From: JBBBNV01 sp037137075
GTDB lineage: Bacteria; Bacillota; Bacilli; Paenibacillales; NBRC-103111
Reading direction: 5' to 3'
NCBI RefSeq assembly: GCF_037137075.1
Contig: NZ_JBBBNV010000002.1
Location: forward strand, 186,001 to 250,000
DNA length: 64,000 nucleotides
The translations under genes were made by a program, and so were the position numbers. The notes under the pieces were generated by a model, which saw nothing but the letters and a program-made list of their open reading frames with translations, did no database searches and was not told the DNA's origin. Positions 16,255 through 24,666 of the stretch are shown here, piece after piece. Each line of letters opens with the position of its first letter. Position 1 is the stretch's first letter.

Positions 16255-17286
16255 ATGTCAACTGAGCTTGGAAAGGAATTCATTTTTGGGCCGCAGCCGC
16301 CATTTGCCAGCTGCCATGCCTCACATCTGACGCTGCTTCCGGATGGCGATATTTTGGCCGCCTGGTTCGCAGGAAGCAAGGAAGGCGCGGACGACACGGC
16401 GATCTGGGGCGCAAGACGCCGGCAGGGAAGCTGGTCGGAGCCGTTCGTGCTGGCAGATGAACTGGATGAGCCCTACTGGAACCCGGTATTTCACCGGAAA
16501 GCAAACGGAGAGCTTGTGCTGTTCTATAAGGTTGGCCGCCTGCTTAAGCAGTGGCGGACCTTGTTCAAGGTGTCGGCAGATAACGGCCTGACATGGTCCG
16601 CTCCGCAGGAGCTGGTGGAGGGCGATCAGGGCGGCCGTGGGCCTGTGCGAAATAAGCTCATTGTGCTTGCCGACGGTACGTGGCTCGCTCCGGCTTCTAC
16701 AGAGGACGGGATTTGGCAGGCATTTACTGACCGTTCTACGGATGAGGGCCGCAGCTGGACGCGGAGCGGCGATATCCGGATACAGGACATTGATTACAGC
16801 CGGATAGAAAGTGTCACCGGCAGTGAGATTCCGGTATCCGATCAGTCCTTTTACGGCCGGGGCGTCATTCAGCCGACGCTGTGGGAGTCTGAGCCGGGGC
16901 ATGTCCATATGCTGCTGCGCAGTACCGAGGGCCGCATTTACCGTAGCGACTCGGCCGATTCCGGCCAGACCTGGTGCGATGCTTACCCGACGGAGCTTCC
17001 TAACAACAACAGCGGCATCGATGTAGTCAAGCTGGATCAGGGGACACTTGCGCTTGTGTACAACCCGGTCGGCACGAATTGGGGGCCTCGCACGCCGTTG
17101 TCGCTGAGCTTTTCCACAGATAACGGGAAGACATGGGGAGGCACGATTGTGCTGGAGCAGGAAGAAGGGGAGTACTCCTATCCGGCTATTATTGCTAACG
17201 GACCGGAGCTGTTCATTACGTACACCTGGAGACGAACGAGCATTGCCTTCCGGCATGGACGTCTTCCGGTTATGCCTGATGCCTGA
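16255..17286 (+). CDS. Asp-box (BNR) six-bladed propeller protein, sialidase-like
   Basis: A 343-residue protein without a signal peptide. Four Asp-box turns are visible: SADNGLTW near residue 110, STDEGRSW near 164, DSADSGQTW near 236 and STDNGKTW near 289. The N-terminal CHASHLTLLPDGDILAAWFAGSKEG strand resembles the first blade of exo-sialidase-fold proteins. The fold is that of GH33-like enzymes, but no FRIP motif is seen, so sialidase activity is not shown. It probably cleaves or rearranges the imported glycoside in the cytoplasm. AGGAGG precedes the start by seven bases. It lies between the importer and the aldolase/isomerase/kinase genes, which makes a role in releasing the monosaccharide likely. 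Confidence 0.75.
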   Translation: MSTELGKEFIFGPQPPFASCHASHLTLLPDGDILAAWFAGSKEGADDTAIWGARRRQGSWSEPFVLADELDEPYWNPVFHRKANGELVLFYKVGRLLKQWRTLFKVSADNGLTWSAPQELVEGDQGGRGPVRNKLIVLADGTWLAPASTEDGIWQAFTDRSTDEGRSWTRSGDIRIQDIDYSRIESVTGSEIPVSDQSFYGRGVIQPTLWESEPGHVHMLLRSTEGRIYRSDSADSGQTWCDAYPTELPNNNSGIDVVKLDQGTLALVYNPVGTNWGPRTPLSLSFSTDNGKTWGGTIVLEQEEGEYSYPAIIANGPELFITYTWRRTSIAFRHGRLPVMPDA

Positions 17287-17418
17287 TGCCATTCGGCCTC
17301 TGGCGCGGTGAAGCGTGAGAAAGGGAAGCAGGTTAAAACCGTTTAGGCATTCATAATGGAACATCCAGACTTGCATAAGCAAGGTTAAAATATAGCATAA
17401 ACATGCGGAGGGAACCAG

Positions 17419-18342
17419 ATGAAACCAAATATCGCCAATGGGGTATGGCCAACGATGATTACCCCTTTTACAGAAGCCAATGAAGTTGATTATGATGCCT
17501 TGAAGCGTCTCGTGGATTGGTACATTGCTCACGGCGTTGACGGTTTGTTTGCGGTGTGCCAGTCGAGTGAAATGTTTTTCCTGTCGCTGGAGGAGCGGGT
17601 CAAGCTGGCGTCGGCTGTGGTTGAGTATGCTGCAGGCCGTGTGCCGGTTATCGCTTCCGGCCACATCTCCGATTCGTTCGAGGATCAGGTGGAGGAGCTG
17701 AAGCTGCTTGCGGATACCGGCGTTGACGCTTTGGTGCTGATCACGAACCGGCTTGCCGGAGAGCAGGAGTCCGATGAAGTGTGGAAAGCGAATTTGGAGC
17801 GTCTGCTGGAGCATATTCCGCAGCATATTCCGCTCAGCTTTTATGAGTGCCCGTTCCCGTACAAGCGCCTGATTTCCCCGGAGCTGCTGAAATGGTGCGG
17901 AGAAACCGGCCGCTTCTTCTTCCTGAAGGACACGAGCTGCGATATCGAGAACATCCGGGCCAAAATGGAAGCTATCCAAGGCACCGGTCTGAAGCTGTAC
18001 AACGCCAATACCTCGACGCTGCTGGATACGCTGAAGCTCGGCGTTGCTGGCTATAGCGGCATTATGGCGAATTTCCATCCGGAGCTGTATGTATGGCTGG
18101 TGCGTCATGGCCTGGAGAAGCCGGCAGAGGCGGAGCAGCTCAGCGCCGTGCTGACGATGTCTTCGTTTATTGAAAAGCAGCTGTACCCGGTAAACGCCAA
18201 ATATTATTTAATGCTTGAAGGCGTTCTGACCAATTGTGTGACGCGATCCAAAAATCATCAGGATTTGAGCGCAACGTTCCGGCTTGAGGTCGAGCAGCTC
18301 CATCAGCTGACCCAAGCGTATGTAAAGCAATATTCCATATAA
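17419..18342 (+). CDS. DapA/NanA-superfamily class I aldolase
   Basis: A 307-residue TIM-barrel protein of the dihydrodipicolinate synthase family. The Schiff-base Lys is in FFLKDTS near residue 172 and the catalytic Tyr in FYECPFPY near 141. The usual GTTGE motif is replaced by VCQSSEMFF near residue 47, so it is not a standard DapA. Family members split or form 2-keto acids (N-acetylneuraminate, 2-keto-3-deoxy sugars, dihydrodipicolinate). In this cluster a 2-keto-3-deoxy acid or sialic-acid-like substrate is plausible but unproven. A GCGGAGGG ribosome site precedes the start. The isomerase follows 26 bases later, so they share a transcript. Confidence 0.82.
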   Translation: MKPNIANGVWPTMITPFTEANEVDYDALKRLVDWYIAHGVDGLFAVCQSSEMFFLSLEERVKLASAVVEYAAGRVPVIASGHISDSFEDQVEELKLLADTGVDALVLITNRLAGEQESDEVWKANLERLLEHIPQHIPLSFYECPFPYKRLISPELLKWCGETGRFFFLKDTSCDIENIRAKMEAIQGTGLKLYNANTSTLLDTLKLGVAGYSGIMANFHPELYVWLVRHGLEKPAEAEQLSAVLTMSSFIEKQLYPVNAKYYLMLEGVLTNCVTRSKNHQDLSATFRLEVEQLHQLTQAYVKQYSI

Positions 18343-18368
18343 TCTAATTCGTATTGGAGGAATGTAGG

Positions 18369-20159
18369 ATGTCATCTGAATTTGTCAATCGCTTGCAAGG
18401 AGATATGCCCAAGATCGGTATTCGACCGATCATAGACGGCCGTCGCGGAGGGATTCGCGAATCGCTGGAGGAGCCGACGATGAATTTGGCGAAAGCCTGC
18501 GCCAAGTTCCTGACCGAAAATTTGCGCCATACGAACGGGCTGCCCGTGGAGTGTGTTATTGCCGATACGACCATCGGCGGGGTTGGCGAAGCCGCACGCG
18601 CGGCGGAGAAGTTCCGCAAGGAGGGCGTGGGCCTCACCATTTCCGTTACGCCGTCGTGGTGCTATCCGCTGGAAACCATCGACACCGATCCGCTGATGCC
18701 CAAAGCCATTTGGGGCTTTAACGGCACAGAGCGTCCGGGCGCTGTTTATCTTGCGTCTGCACTGGCTGCGCATAACCAGAAGGGGCTGCCTGCCTTCAGC
18801 ATCTATGGCAAGGATGTACAAGATATCGGGGACAGCTCCATCCCGGAGGATGTTCAGGAAAAGCTGCTGCAATTTGCAAAAGCGGGCCTGGCTGTAGCCA
18901 CGATGCGCGGCAAGTCGTATTTGTCCATGGGCGGGGTATCGATGGGAATCGCGGGCTGCATCGTGGACGAGGGCTTCTATCAGGATTTTCTGGGCATGCG
19001 CAATGAATATGTAGATATGTCCGAATTTGTCCGCCGTCTGGAGCGCGGTATTTATGATCATGAGGAATATGAGCGCGCGCTGGCCTGGACGAAGGAGAAC
19101 TGCAAGCTCGGTTCGGATGTGAACCCGCTGGAGCTGAAGCGGAGCGACGAGCAGAAGCAGCAGGACTGGCAGACGGTGGTCAAAATGGCCCTGATTGCGC
19201 GTGACCTGATGATTGGCAATCCGAAGCTGGCGGAAATGGGATACGGCGAAGAAGCTATCGGGCATAATGCGATTGCCGCCGGGTTCCAAGGGCAGCGGGC
19301 TTGGACGGACCATTTCCCGACGGGGGACTTTATGGAAGCGATTCTGAGCAGCTCCTTTGACTGGAACGGTATCCGTGAGCCGTTCATGCTGGCGACTGAA
19401 AATGATAATTTGAACGCCACGACGATGCTCTTCGGTCATTTGCTGACCGGCTCGGCGCAAATTTTTGCCGATGTGCGCACGTACTGGAGTCCGGATGCCG
19501 TGAAGCGTGTTACCGGACATCAGCTGGAAGGGGCCGCAGCCGGCGGAATTATTCATTTGATTAACTCCGGTCCGGCGGCGCTGGATGGTACGGGCCAGCA
19601 GAGCATTGACGGCAAGCCGGCGATGAAGCCGTTCTGGGAAATTACCCAAGAGGAAGCAAATCAATGTCTGGAGGCTACACAGTGGCGCCCGGCCGTCGAT
19701 TTCTTCCGGGGCGGGGGCTTCTCGACGGACTTCACGACGCGCGGCGGCATGCCGATGACCATGGCGCGGATTAACCTGATTAAAGGGCTTGGGCCGGTAT
19801 TGCAAATTGCCGAGGGCTATTCCGTTGAGCTGCCGCAGGACGTCCATGATATCTTGGATCAGCGTTCTAACGAAACCTGGCCGACGACCTGGTTCGTACC
19901 GAATGTGACGGGCGAGGGTGCGTTCAAGGATGTGTATTCGGTTATGAACAACTGGGGATCTAACCACTGCTCCGTGAGCTACGGCCATGTGGGCGGCGAT
20001 TTGATTACGCTGGCTTCGATGCTGCGTATTCCGGTTTGCATGCACAATGTGCCGCAGGAGCGGATTTTCCGCCCGAGCGCTTGGACAGCATTTGGCGTCA
20101 ATGATCCGGTAGGAGCAGATTACCGGGCTTGCGCAGCCTTCGGACCGATTTACGGTTAA
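18369..20159 (+). CDS. fucI: L-fucose isomerase (also D-arabinose isomerase)
   Basis: A 596-residue protein of FucI length and architecture. It starts PKIGIRPIIDGRRGGIRESLE, the Rossmann-like first domain. The ATENDNLN motif near residue 344, with VFADVRTYWSP near 375, is the metal/substrate region, and the C-terminal domain has the conserved CSVSYGHVGGDL. FucI interconverts L-fucose and L-fuculose, and D-arabinose and D-ribulose, using Mn(II). The start at 18369 has GGAGG eight bases upstream; a TTG reading from 18354 runs over that site. With a ribulokinase-like enzyme following and no fuculose-1-phosphate aldolase, D-arabinose to D-ribulose-5-phosphate is a possible route. Confidence 0.9.
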   Translation: MSSEFVNRLQGDMPKIGIRPIIDGRRGGIRESLEEPTMNLAKACAKFLTENLRHTNGLPVECVIADTTIGGVGEAARAAEKFRKEGVGLTISVTPSWCYPLETIDTDPLMPKAIWGFNGTERPGAVYLASALAAHNQKGLPAFSIYGKDVQDIGDSSIPEDVQEKLLQFAKAGLAVATMRGKSYLSMGGVSMGIAGCIVDEGFYQDFLGMRNEYVDMSEFVRRLERGIYDHEEYERALAWTKENCKLGSDVNPLELKRSDEQKQQDWQTVVKMALIARDLMIGNPKLAEMGYGEEAIGHNAIAAGFQGQRAWTDHFPTGDFMEAILSSSFDWNGIREPFMLATENDNLNATTMLFGHLLTGSAQIFADVRTYWSPDAVKRVTGHQLEGAAAGGIIHLINSGPAALDGTGQQSIDGKPAMKPFWEITQEEANQCLEATQWRPAVDFFRGGGFSTDFTTRGGMPMTMARINLIKGLGPVLQIAEGYSVELPQDVHDILDQRSNETWPTTWFVPNVTGEGAFKDVYSVMNNWGSNHCSVSYGHVGGDLITLASMLRIPVCMHNVPQERIFRPSAWTAFGVNDPVGADYRACAAFGPIYG

Positions 20160-20185
20160 GCTGACAATACAGGGGGGAACGGGAA

Positions 20186-21862
20186 ATGGAGAAACGCTTT
20201 GCAATTGGAGTGGATTATGGAACGGAATCGGGCCGGGCGGTCATCGTAGATGTGGAGCATGGAGAAGAGCTGGCTGTGCATGTAACTCCATATCCGCACG
20301 GCGTTATCGATGAAGTCCTGCCTGTTACAGGCCGTCCCCTGGGACCGGATTGGGCGCTGCAGCATCCGGATGATTATATGGAGGTGCTGCGCCGTTCAAT
20401 TCCTGAAGTGATTCGCTTGTCCGGGATTCGGCCAGAGCAGGTCATCGGCATCGGTATTGATTTCACCGCCTGCACCATGCTGCCTGTGAATGAAAGCGGG
20501 GTTCCGCTGTGCATGCTGGACGGCTATGGTGATGAGCCGCATGCGTTTGTCAAGCTCTGGAAGCATCATGCCGCCCAAGAGGAAGCGGACCGGATTAATG
20601 AGCGGGCTGCAGCTCGGGGAGAGACGTTTTTGGCCCGTTATGGAGGGAAAACGTCGTCGGAGTGGATGCTCGCCAAAGCGTGGCAAATTTTGGATGAGGC
20701 TCCTGCTGTTTACGAAGCATCGGACCGGTTCATGGAGGCTGCGGATTGGGTTGTGCTGCAGCTGACAGGCAGCGGGCTGCGCAATAGCTGCTGCGCCGGG
20801 TATAAATCGCTTTGGCACAAAGCGGATGGATATCCGTCGCCTGAATTTTTGTCCGCGCTGGATCCGCGCCTTGCGGATTTGGCCGAGACGAAGCTGCGCG
20901 GGGCTGTGGCTCCGCTCGGCACCAAGGCGGGAACACTGCTTCCGGAGCTGGCTGCGCAGCTGGGGCTGCCGTCAGGCGTTGCCGTCGCTGTAGGCAACAT
21001 CGATGCCCATGCGGCCGTGCCGGGAGTGGGCGCGACACAGCCGGGGCAGATGGTTATGGCCATGGGCACGTCTTTGTGCCACATGCTGCTGAGCGACAAG
21101 GAAATTCATGTCGAGGGCATCTGCGGCGTCGTGGAGGACGGGATCGTGCCTGGGCTGTACGGCTATGAAGCCGGACAACCGGCAGTGGGCGACACGTTTG
21201 CCTGGTACGTCGATGAGGCGGTACCGGAGTATATCCGTCAAGCGGCTGCAGAGGAAGGCATTAGCGTGCACGGTCTGCTGGAGCAGAGGGCCAGCAGGCT
21301 GCAGCCGGGCGAATCCGGCCTGCTGGCGCTCGACTGGTGGAACGGGAACCGATCTGTTCTTGTGGATGCGGACCTCAGCGGCGTCCTGATCGGTATGACG
21401 CTGCAGACGAAGCCGGAGGAGATTTACCGGGCGCTGCTGGAGGCTACGGCCTTCGGGACCCGTAAAATTATCGATACGTTTGAAGCGGCGGGCGTGCAGG
21501 TGAGCGAGCTGTTTGCCTGCGGCGGTCTGCCGCAGAAGAACAAGCTGCTGATGCAGATTTATGCAGATATCACCGGGCGCGAAATCAAAATCGCGGCATC
21601 CACGCAGACCCCTGCTTTGGGTGCAGCGATGTTTGGCGCGGTAGCGGCCGGTCCAGAGCAGGGCGGCTACAGCAGCATTGCGGAAGCGGCGGCAAAGATG
21701 GCGCGCGTGCGCGAGGAAACGGTGAAGCCTAATAGAGAGCATGCAGCTGTCTATGAGGAGCTGTACCGCGAGTATGAGCGGCTGCATGACCTGTTTGGCC
21801 GCGGCGGCAGCAGTGTGATGCGGAAGCTGAAGGCGCTGAAGCGGAGCAAGACGGAGATCTAG
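20186..21862 (+). CDS. FGGY-family carbohydrate kinase, ribulokinase (AraB) type
   Basis: A 558-residue protein, ribulokinase length. The N-terminal phosphate site GVDYGTESGRAVIVDV is of AraB type, FTACTMLP near residue 95 is the usual substrate-side motif, and the second actin-like domain holds LLEATAFGTRKIIDTFEAAG and ACGGLPQKNKLLMQIYADITG near residues 415-465. FGGY kinases phosphorylate ketoses such as ribulose, fuculose or xylulose with ATP; the AraB-like N-terminus favours ribulose. It completes the operon after the isomerase, and a strong terminator follows. A good GGGGGG ribosome region precedes the ATG. Confidence 0.85.
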   Translation: MEKRFAIGVDYGTESGRAVIVDVEHGEELAVHVTPYPHGVIDEVLPVTGRPLGPDWALQHPDDYMEVLRRSIPEVIRLSGIRPEQVIGIGIDFTACTMLPVNESGVPLCMLDGYGDEPHAFVKLWKHHAAQEEADRINERAAARGETFLARYGGKTSSEWMLAKAWQILDEAPAVYEASDRFMEAADWVVLQLTGSGLRNSCCAGYKSLWHKADGYPSPEFLSALDPRLADLAETKLRGAVAPLGTKAGTLLPELAAQLGLPSGVAVAVGNIDAHAAVPGVGATQPGQMVMAMGTSLCHMLLSDKEIHVEGICGVVEDGIVPGLYGYEAGQPAVGDTFAWYVDEAVPEYIRQAAAEEGISVHGLLEQRASRLQPGESGLLALDWWNGNRSVLVDADLSGVLIGMTLQTKPEEIYRALLEATAFGTRKIIDTFEAAGVQVSELFACGGLPQKNKLLMQIYADITGREIKIAASTQTPALGAAMFGAVAAGPEQGGYSSIAEAAAKMARVREETVKPNREHAAVYEELYREYERLHDLFGRGGSSVMRKLKALKRSKTEI

Positions 21863-21939
21863 AAGTACGGGGAATACCATCACCCCTGTTCGTTACTAAC
21901 CATAATATGGATGCAGAGCGCTTATCGCCTCTGTGCAGC

Positions 21940-21971
21940 AGCTCCCCCGGTGACAGCCGGGGGAGCTTTTT
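21940..21971 (+). terminator. Rho-independent terminator of the sugar operon
   Basis: AGCTCCCCCGG (21940-21950) pairs perfectly with CCGGGGGAGCT (21957-21967), followed by TTTTT. Confidence 0.85.
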
Positions 21972-21985
21972 GTGCTGCCCAGGCG

Positions 21986-22164
21986 CTATAGCGGATTCAG
22001 CTTGCCCTGCCGCTGCTTCCGCAGGCGAAAGCAGTACAGGTCCGTATAAGGAAACGGCCGCCCCCATAGGCCCAAAATCGCCGTAACCGCTAATTTTATT
22101 CCTAGAAATAGGAGGTAACGGTTGTATTTCCCCTTGTACTGCGCGAATTTTTATAATTCTTCAT
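21986..22164 (-). pseudogene. Small membrane protein gene with a one-base frameshift
   Basis: On the minus strand ATG at 22164 gives MKNYK, then one missing A in the AAAAA run at 22150-22154 shifts the frame. After correction the sequence reads KFAQYKGKYNRYLL and continues through LGIKLAVTAILGLWGRPF to LRKQRQGKLNPL and a stop at 21986, about 59 residues with one membrane helix. The codon pattern and ending look like a real protein. It diverges from the response regulator gene. The ribosome site is weak. Family unknown. It could be a real mutation, slippage-dependent expression or a sequence error. Confidence 0.5.
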
Positions 22165-22246
22165 TTTTTCGTCAGGATTATGCCAGTATTTATATGGTAC
22201 ATTTACGGTATAGACATGCAGGGCTTAGTCACAGGGAGGGAACCAA

Positions 22247-22951
22247 ATGAAGAAGACGATTCTTGTGGCGGACGATGATGCCGATATTGTGCGGCTCATC
22301 TCGGACAATCTCGTTATGGAGCAATTTCACGTCCTCAAGGCGTATAGCGGGAAGGAGGCGCTGGCTCAGGCGGCATCGACCGAAATCGATTTGCTGCTGC
22401 TGGATATTATGATGCCCGAAATGGACGGGCTGGAGGTATGCCGGCGAATCCGGGCCAATAAAAACATTCCGATCATTCTAATCAGTGCCCGGGACCGGGA
22501 GCTTGATAAAATTATCGGGCTGGAAATCGGGGCCGATGACTATGTCACGAAGCCGTTCAGCGTCATGGAGCTGGTGGCCCGTGTCAAAGCGCATTTCCGG
22601 AAGGTGGAGCGGCTGGAGGAGGAAATTTGTATCCGGCGCTCGGCGACAGAGAGCAAGCGGGCTAACCGGCCGCTTGTGCTTAATGAGAACACCTTTGAAG
22701 CGCTCCTCGACGGAAAGAAGCTGGATTTGTCCACAAAGGAATTTCAATTGCTTCATTTCTTATCGGAGAATCCGAATATCGTTTTCAGCCGGGAGCAAAT
22801 TTATGACCGGGTCTGGGGCCATGATTTCGGCGATATGAATACGGTCACGGTCTACATAAAAAACCTGAGAAAGAAGCTGGCACCGAAATCCTTTATCGTG
22901 ACCATCTGGGGCATCGGCTACAAGTTTGTGAATGAGGCGGACGGGGCATGA
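22247..22951 (+). CDS. OmpR/VanR-type response regulator
   Basis: A 234-residue protein. The receiver domain (about 1-120) has the acidic DDD near residue 10, the phospho-acceptor Asp in LLLLDIMMPEMDG near residue 53 and the switch Lys in DYVTKPF near 104. A winged-helix DNA-binding domain (about 135-230) has LSTKEFQLLHFLSENPNIVFSREQI and the TVTVYIKNLRKK recognition helix. A GGGAGGG ribosome site precedes the ATG. The stop overlaps the histidine kinase start (ATGA), so the pair is translationally coupled. The target genes cannot be told from the sequence. Confidence 0.92.
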   Translation: MKKTILVADDDADIVRLISDNLVMEQFHVLKAYSGKEALAQAASTEIDLLLLDIMMPEMDGLEVCRRIRANKNIPIILISARDRELDKIIGLEIGADDYVTKPFSVMELVARVKAHFRKVERLEEEICIRRSATESKRANRPLVLNENTFEALLDGKKLDLSTKEFQLLHFLSENPNIVFSREQIYDRVWGHDFGDMNTVTVYIKNLRKKLAPKSFIVTIWGIGYKFVNEADGA

Positions 22952-24285
22952 AGCTGAGGCTGAAGCTGCCGCTCTTGTTTCTGAGCATCATGATTCTCCT
23001 GTTTCTGATGCTCCTTTTTTATGTCCGCACGTTTCTGCTGGGTCAAATATTCGATGAAACCCATGAGTGGCAGCGGGAAAACCGCAGGCAAGAAAGCATC
23101 ATGGTGGAGAAGGTCCGGCAGCTGTATCCCGATAAAGAGGCGGTCGGCGTTTATTTGAACGATCGGGCCAAGGAATGGGGCATGGAGGTTCAACTGCTCG
23201 ATCCCGAGGATAGAACGATTCTTTTTAAAACGGATACTAATGTGCAGGCCAAGCTGTACAGCCGCTACCAGCTGCCAATTTTCATAGATGATGATGTGGT
23301 GTGGGAGCTGGCGGTAGAATATCCGATGAAGATTACCCAATACAATAAGCATTTTTTTATCGGAATCGTTATCGCGGTCATCTGCTTTATTCTGCTGGCC
23401 TTCATTCGTCTGACGATTTATGTTCATCACTTGATTGCCAAGCCGCTGGGCGATTTGAACCAATATTTGGACAAAATCAACCTTTACCGCTACCGCCCTT
23501 CCAGCAAGCTGCTCAGCCATTATGCCCGCAGACGGGATGAGATTGGGGAGCTGTACCGCAAGGTGCGGCGGATGGAGGAGCGGCTGCAAATGGCGCAGCG
23601 GGAGCAAACGGAGATGGTGGCCGCTATTTCCCACGATCTGAAGACACCGATGACCGTATTGTACGGCTATCTGGAAATGATGACGGTCAACCAGAGTATG
23701 ACGGAGGAGCAGCGCCAGGAATATTTGCAAATCATGGGCAACAAATTGGTCAGCATGAAGCATCTGCTGGATGAATTCACCGCTTATACGAAGCAGGAGC
23801 TGCAAAATAGCGAGCTGCCCAAAAAAGCCGTCCATGCAGCGGAGTTCGTGGAATCGCTCTGCCGCGAGTATGAGCTGGAGCTGGAGGGGCTTGGCTACCG
23901 CTTGCTTTGGTCGCACCAGCTTCCGTCCGATGCTGTTGCGTTTATTAACGATCAGATGATTCGGCGCTTGTTCGCGAATTTGCTCAGCAATAGTGTCATC
24001 TATGGTCAAAATCCGGGTCTCAATCTGTTTATATCGGCCCGTCTCCATGAGGGCGGACTTGAAATGAACGTGGAGGATAACGGGGTTGGCGTGCCAGAGG
24101 GCGAGCTGGCGATTATTTTTCAGAAATTTTACCGGGTGGAGAAATCGCGTCACCGGCAAAAGGGCGGTACAGGCTTGGGGCTGTCTATCGCCAAATCGAT
24201 TGTCGAGCAGCACGGCGGCTCGATACAGGCCTTCAGCTCCATCCACGGGGGCCTCGGAATCCGGTTTTGGCTGCCGCTGAAATAG
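22948..24285 (+). CDS. Membrane sensor histidine kinase
   Basis: A 445-residue protein. Membrane helices lie at about residues 7-27 and 130-155, bracketing an extracytoplasmic sensor of about 100 residues with no recognised family. A HAMP-like segment follows. The phospho-acceptor His is in AAISHDLKTPMTVLYGY near residue 230, with N-box LLSNSVIYG near 345, G1 VEDNGVGVPEGEL near 378 and G2 GGTGLGLSIAK near 408. It autophosphorylates and passes phosphate to the response regulator encoded just upstream. The overall layout resembles VanS-type kinases. Confidence 0.92.
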   Translation: MKLRLKLPLLFLSIMILLFLMLLFYVRTFLLGQIFDETHEWQRENRRQESIMVEKVRQLYPDKEAVGVYLNDRAKEWGMEVQLLDPEDRTILFKTDTNVQAKLYSRYQLPIFIDDDVVWELAVEYPMKITQYNKHFFIGIVIAVICFILLAFIRLTIYVHHLIAKPLGDLNQYLDKINLYRYRPSSKLLSHYARRRDEIGELYRKVRRMEERLQMAQREQTEMVAAISHDLKTPMTVLYGYLEMMTVNQSMTEEQRQEYLQIMGNKLVSMKHLLDEFTAYTKQELQNSELPKKAVHAAEFVESLCREYELELEGLGYRLLWSHQLPSDAVAFINDQMIRRLFANLLSNSVIYGQNPGLNLFISARLHEGGLEMNVEDNGVGVPEGELAIIFQKFYRVEKSRHRQKGGTGLGLSIAKSIVEQHGGSIQAFSSIHGGLGIRFWLPLK

Positions 24286-24324
24286 CCGCCTGTTAAACGG
24301 GCATCGTTCTTTTTTTTCCGTGCC

Positions 24325-24457
24325 GCGCGCAGCTCCCAGCGTGCGGTGCTTCTCTGCATGGCGGCGGTCGGTCGCCCCATGATAGGGCGATGCCCATTTA
24401 TGGATGTAATGCCGACTGTCATGCAGCGCCGCACCGCGAGCGCCGGGAGCTTCGCGC
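24325..24457. repeat. 133-base imperfect inverted repeat with a nested hairpin
   Basis: The outer arms begin GCGCGCAGCTCCC (24325-24337) and end GGGAGCTTCGCGC (24445-24457), pairing over roughly 35 bases with gaps. GGTCGG/CCGAC and TCGCCC/GGGCGA (24372-24390) pair inside. It could be a palindromic mobile element (MITE- or REP-like) or a structured RNA. No target-site duplication was identified. Confidence 0.55.
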
Positions 24458-24509
24458 AATGCGCAAATTAGGGCTGGTTTAGATCACCCGTAATGACGAG
24501 CAGCGGGGA

Positions 24510-24544
24510 TAGTATGGAATAGTATGGAATAGTATGGAATAGTA
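24510..24544. repeat. Ten-base tandem repeat, three copies
   Basis: TAGTATGGAA is repeated exactly three times (24510-24539) followed by TAGTA. It lies beside the long palindrome and just before the bidirectional terminator. Confidence 0.85.
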
Positions 24545-24554
24545 CATTTCCAGC

Positions 24555-24598
24555 AAAAAAAGGTTCACGTCCTGCTGCCAGGGCGTGAACCTTTTTGA
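24555..24598. terminator. Bidirectional rho-independent terminator
   Basis: A run of seven A, GGTTCACG, a loop, CGTGAACC and TTTTT form a symmetrical hairpin that can serve the secreted-protein gene on the minus strand and the two-component operon on the plus strand. Confidence 0.8.
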
Positions 24599-24666
24599 TG
24601 TAAAACTTATTCGTCGTCGCTGCTGTCGGCTGCAGGCGCGCTTGCTTGCGGTTGTGGCTGCGGCGT

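Larger units (their letters stand above)
24286..24554. other. Non-coding interval with a long palindrome and a short tandem repeat
   Basis: Between the kinase gene and the shared terminator no convincing gene was found. It holds an imperfect inverted repeat at 24325-24457 and a 10-base tandem repeat at 24510-24544, annotated separately. Confidence 0.6.

Noticed and set aside
16255..18342. Complete sialic-acid operon
   Set aside because: The Asp-box protein has no FRIP motif or signal peptide, the aldolase lacks the usual GTTGE motif, and nanE/nanK/nagB-type genes are missing.
18372..20204. 610-codon ORF antisense to fucI, and similar long antisense ORFs (16321-18108, 22918-24459, 42638-44062)
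   Set aside because: No ribosome sites and no recognisable domains; they mirror strongly supported genes in GC-rich DNA.
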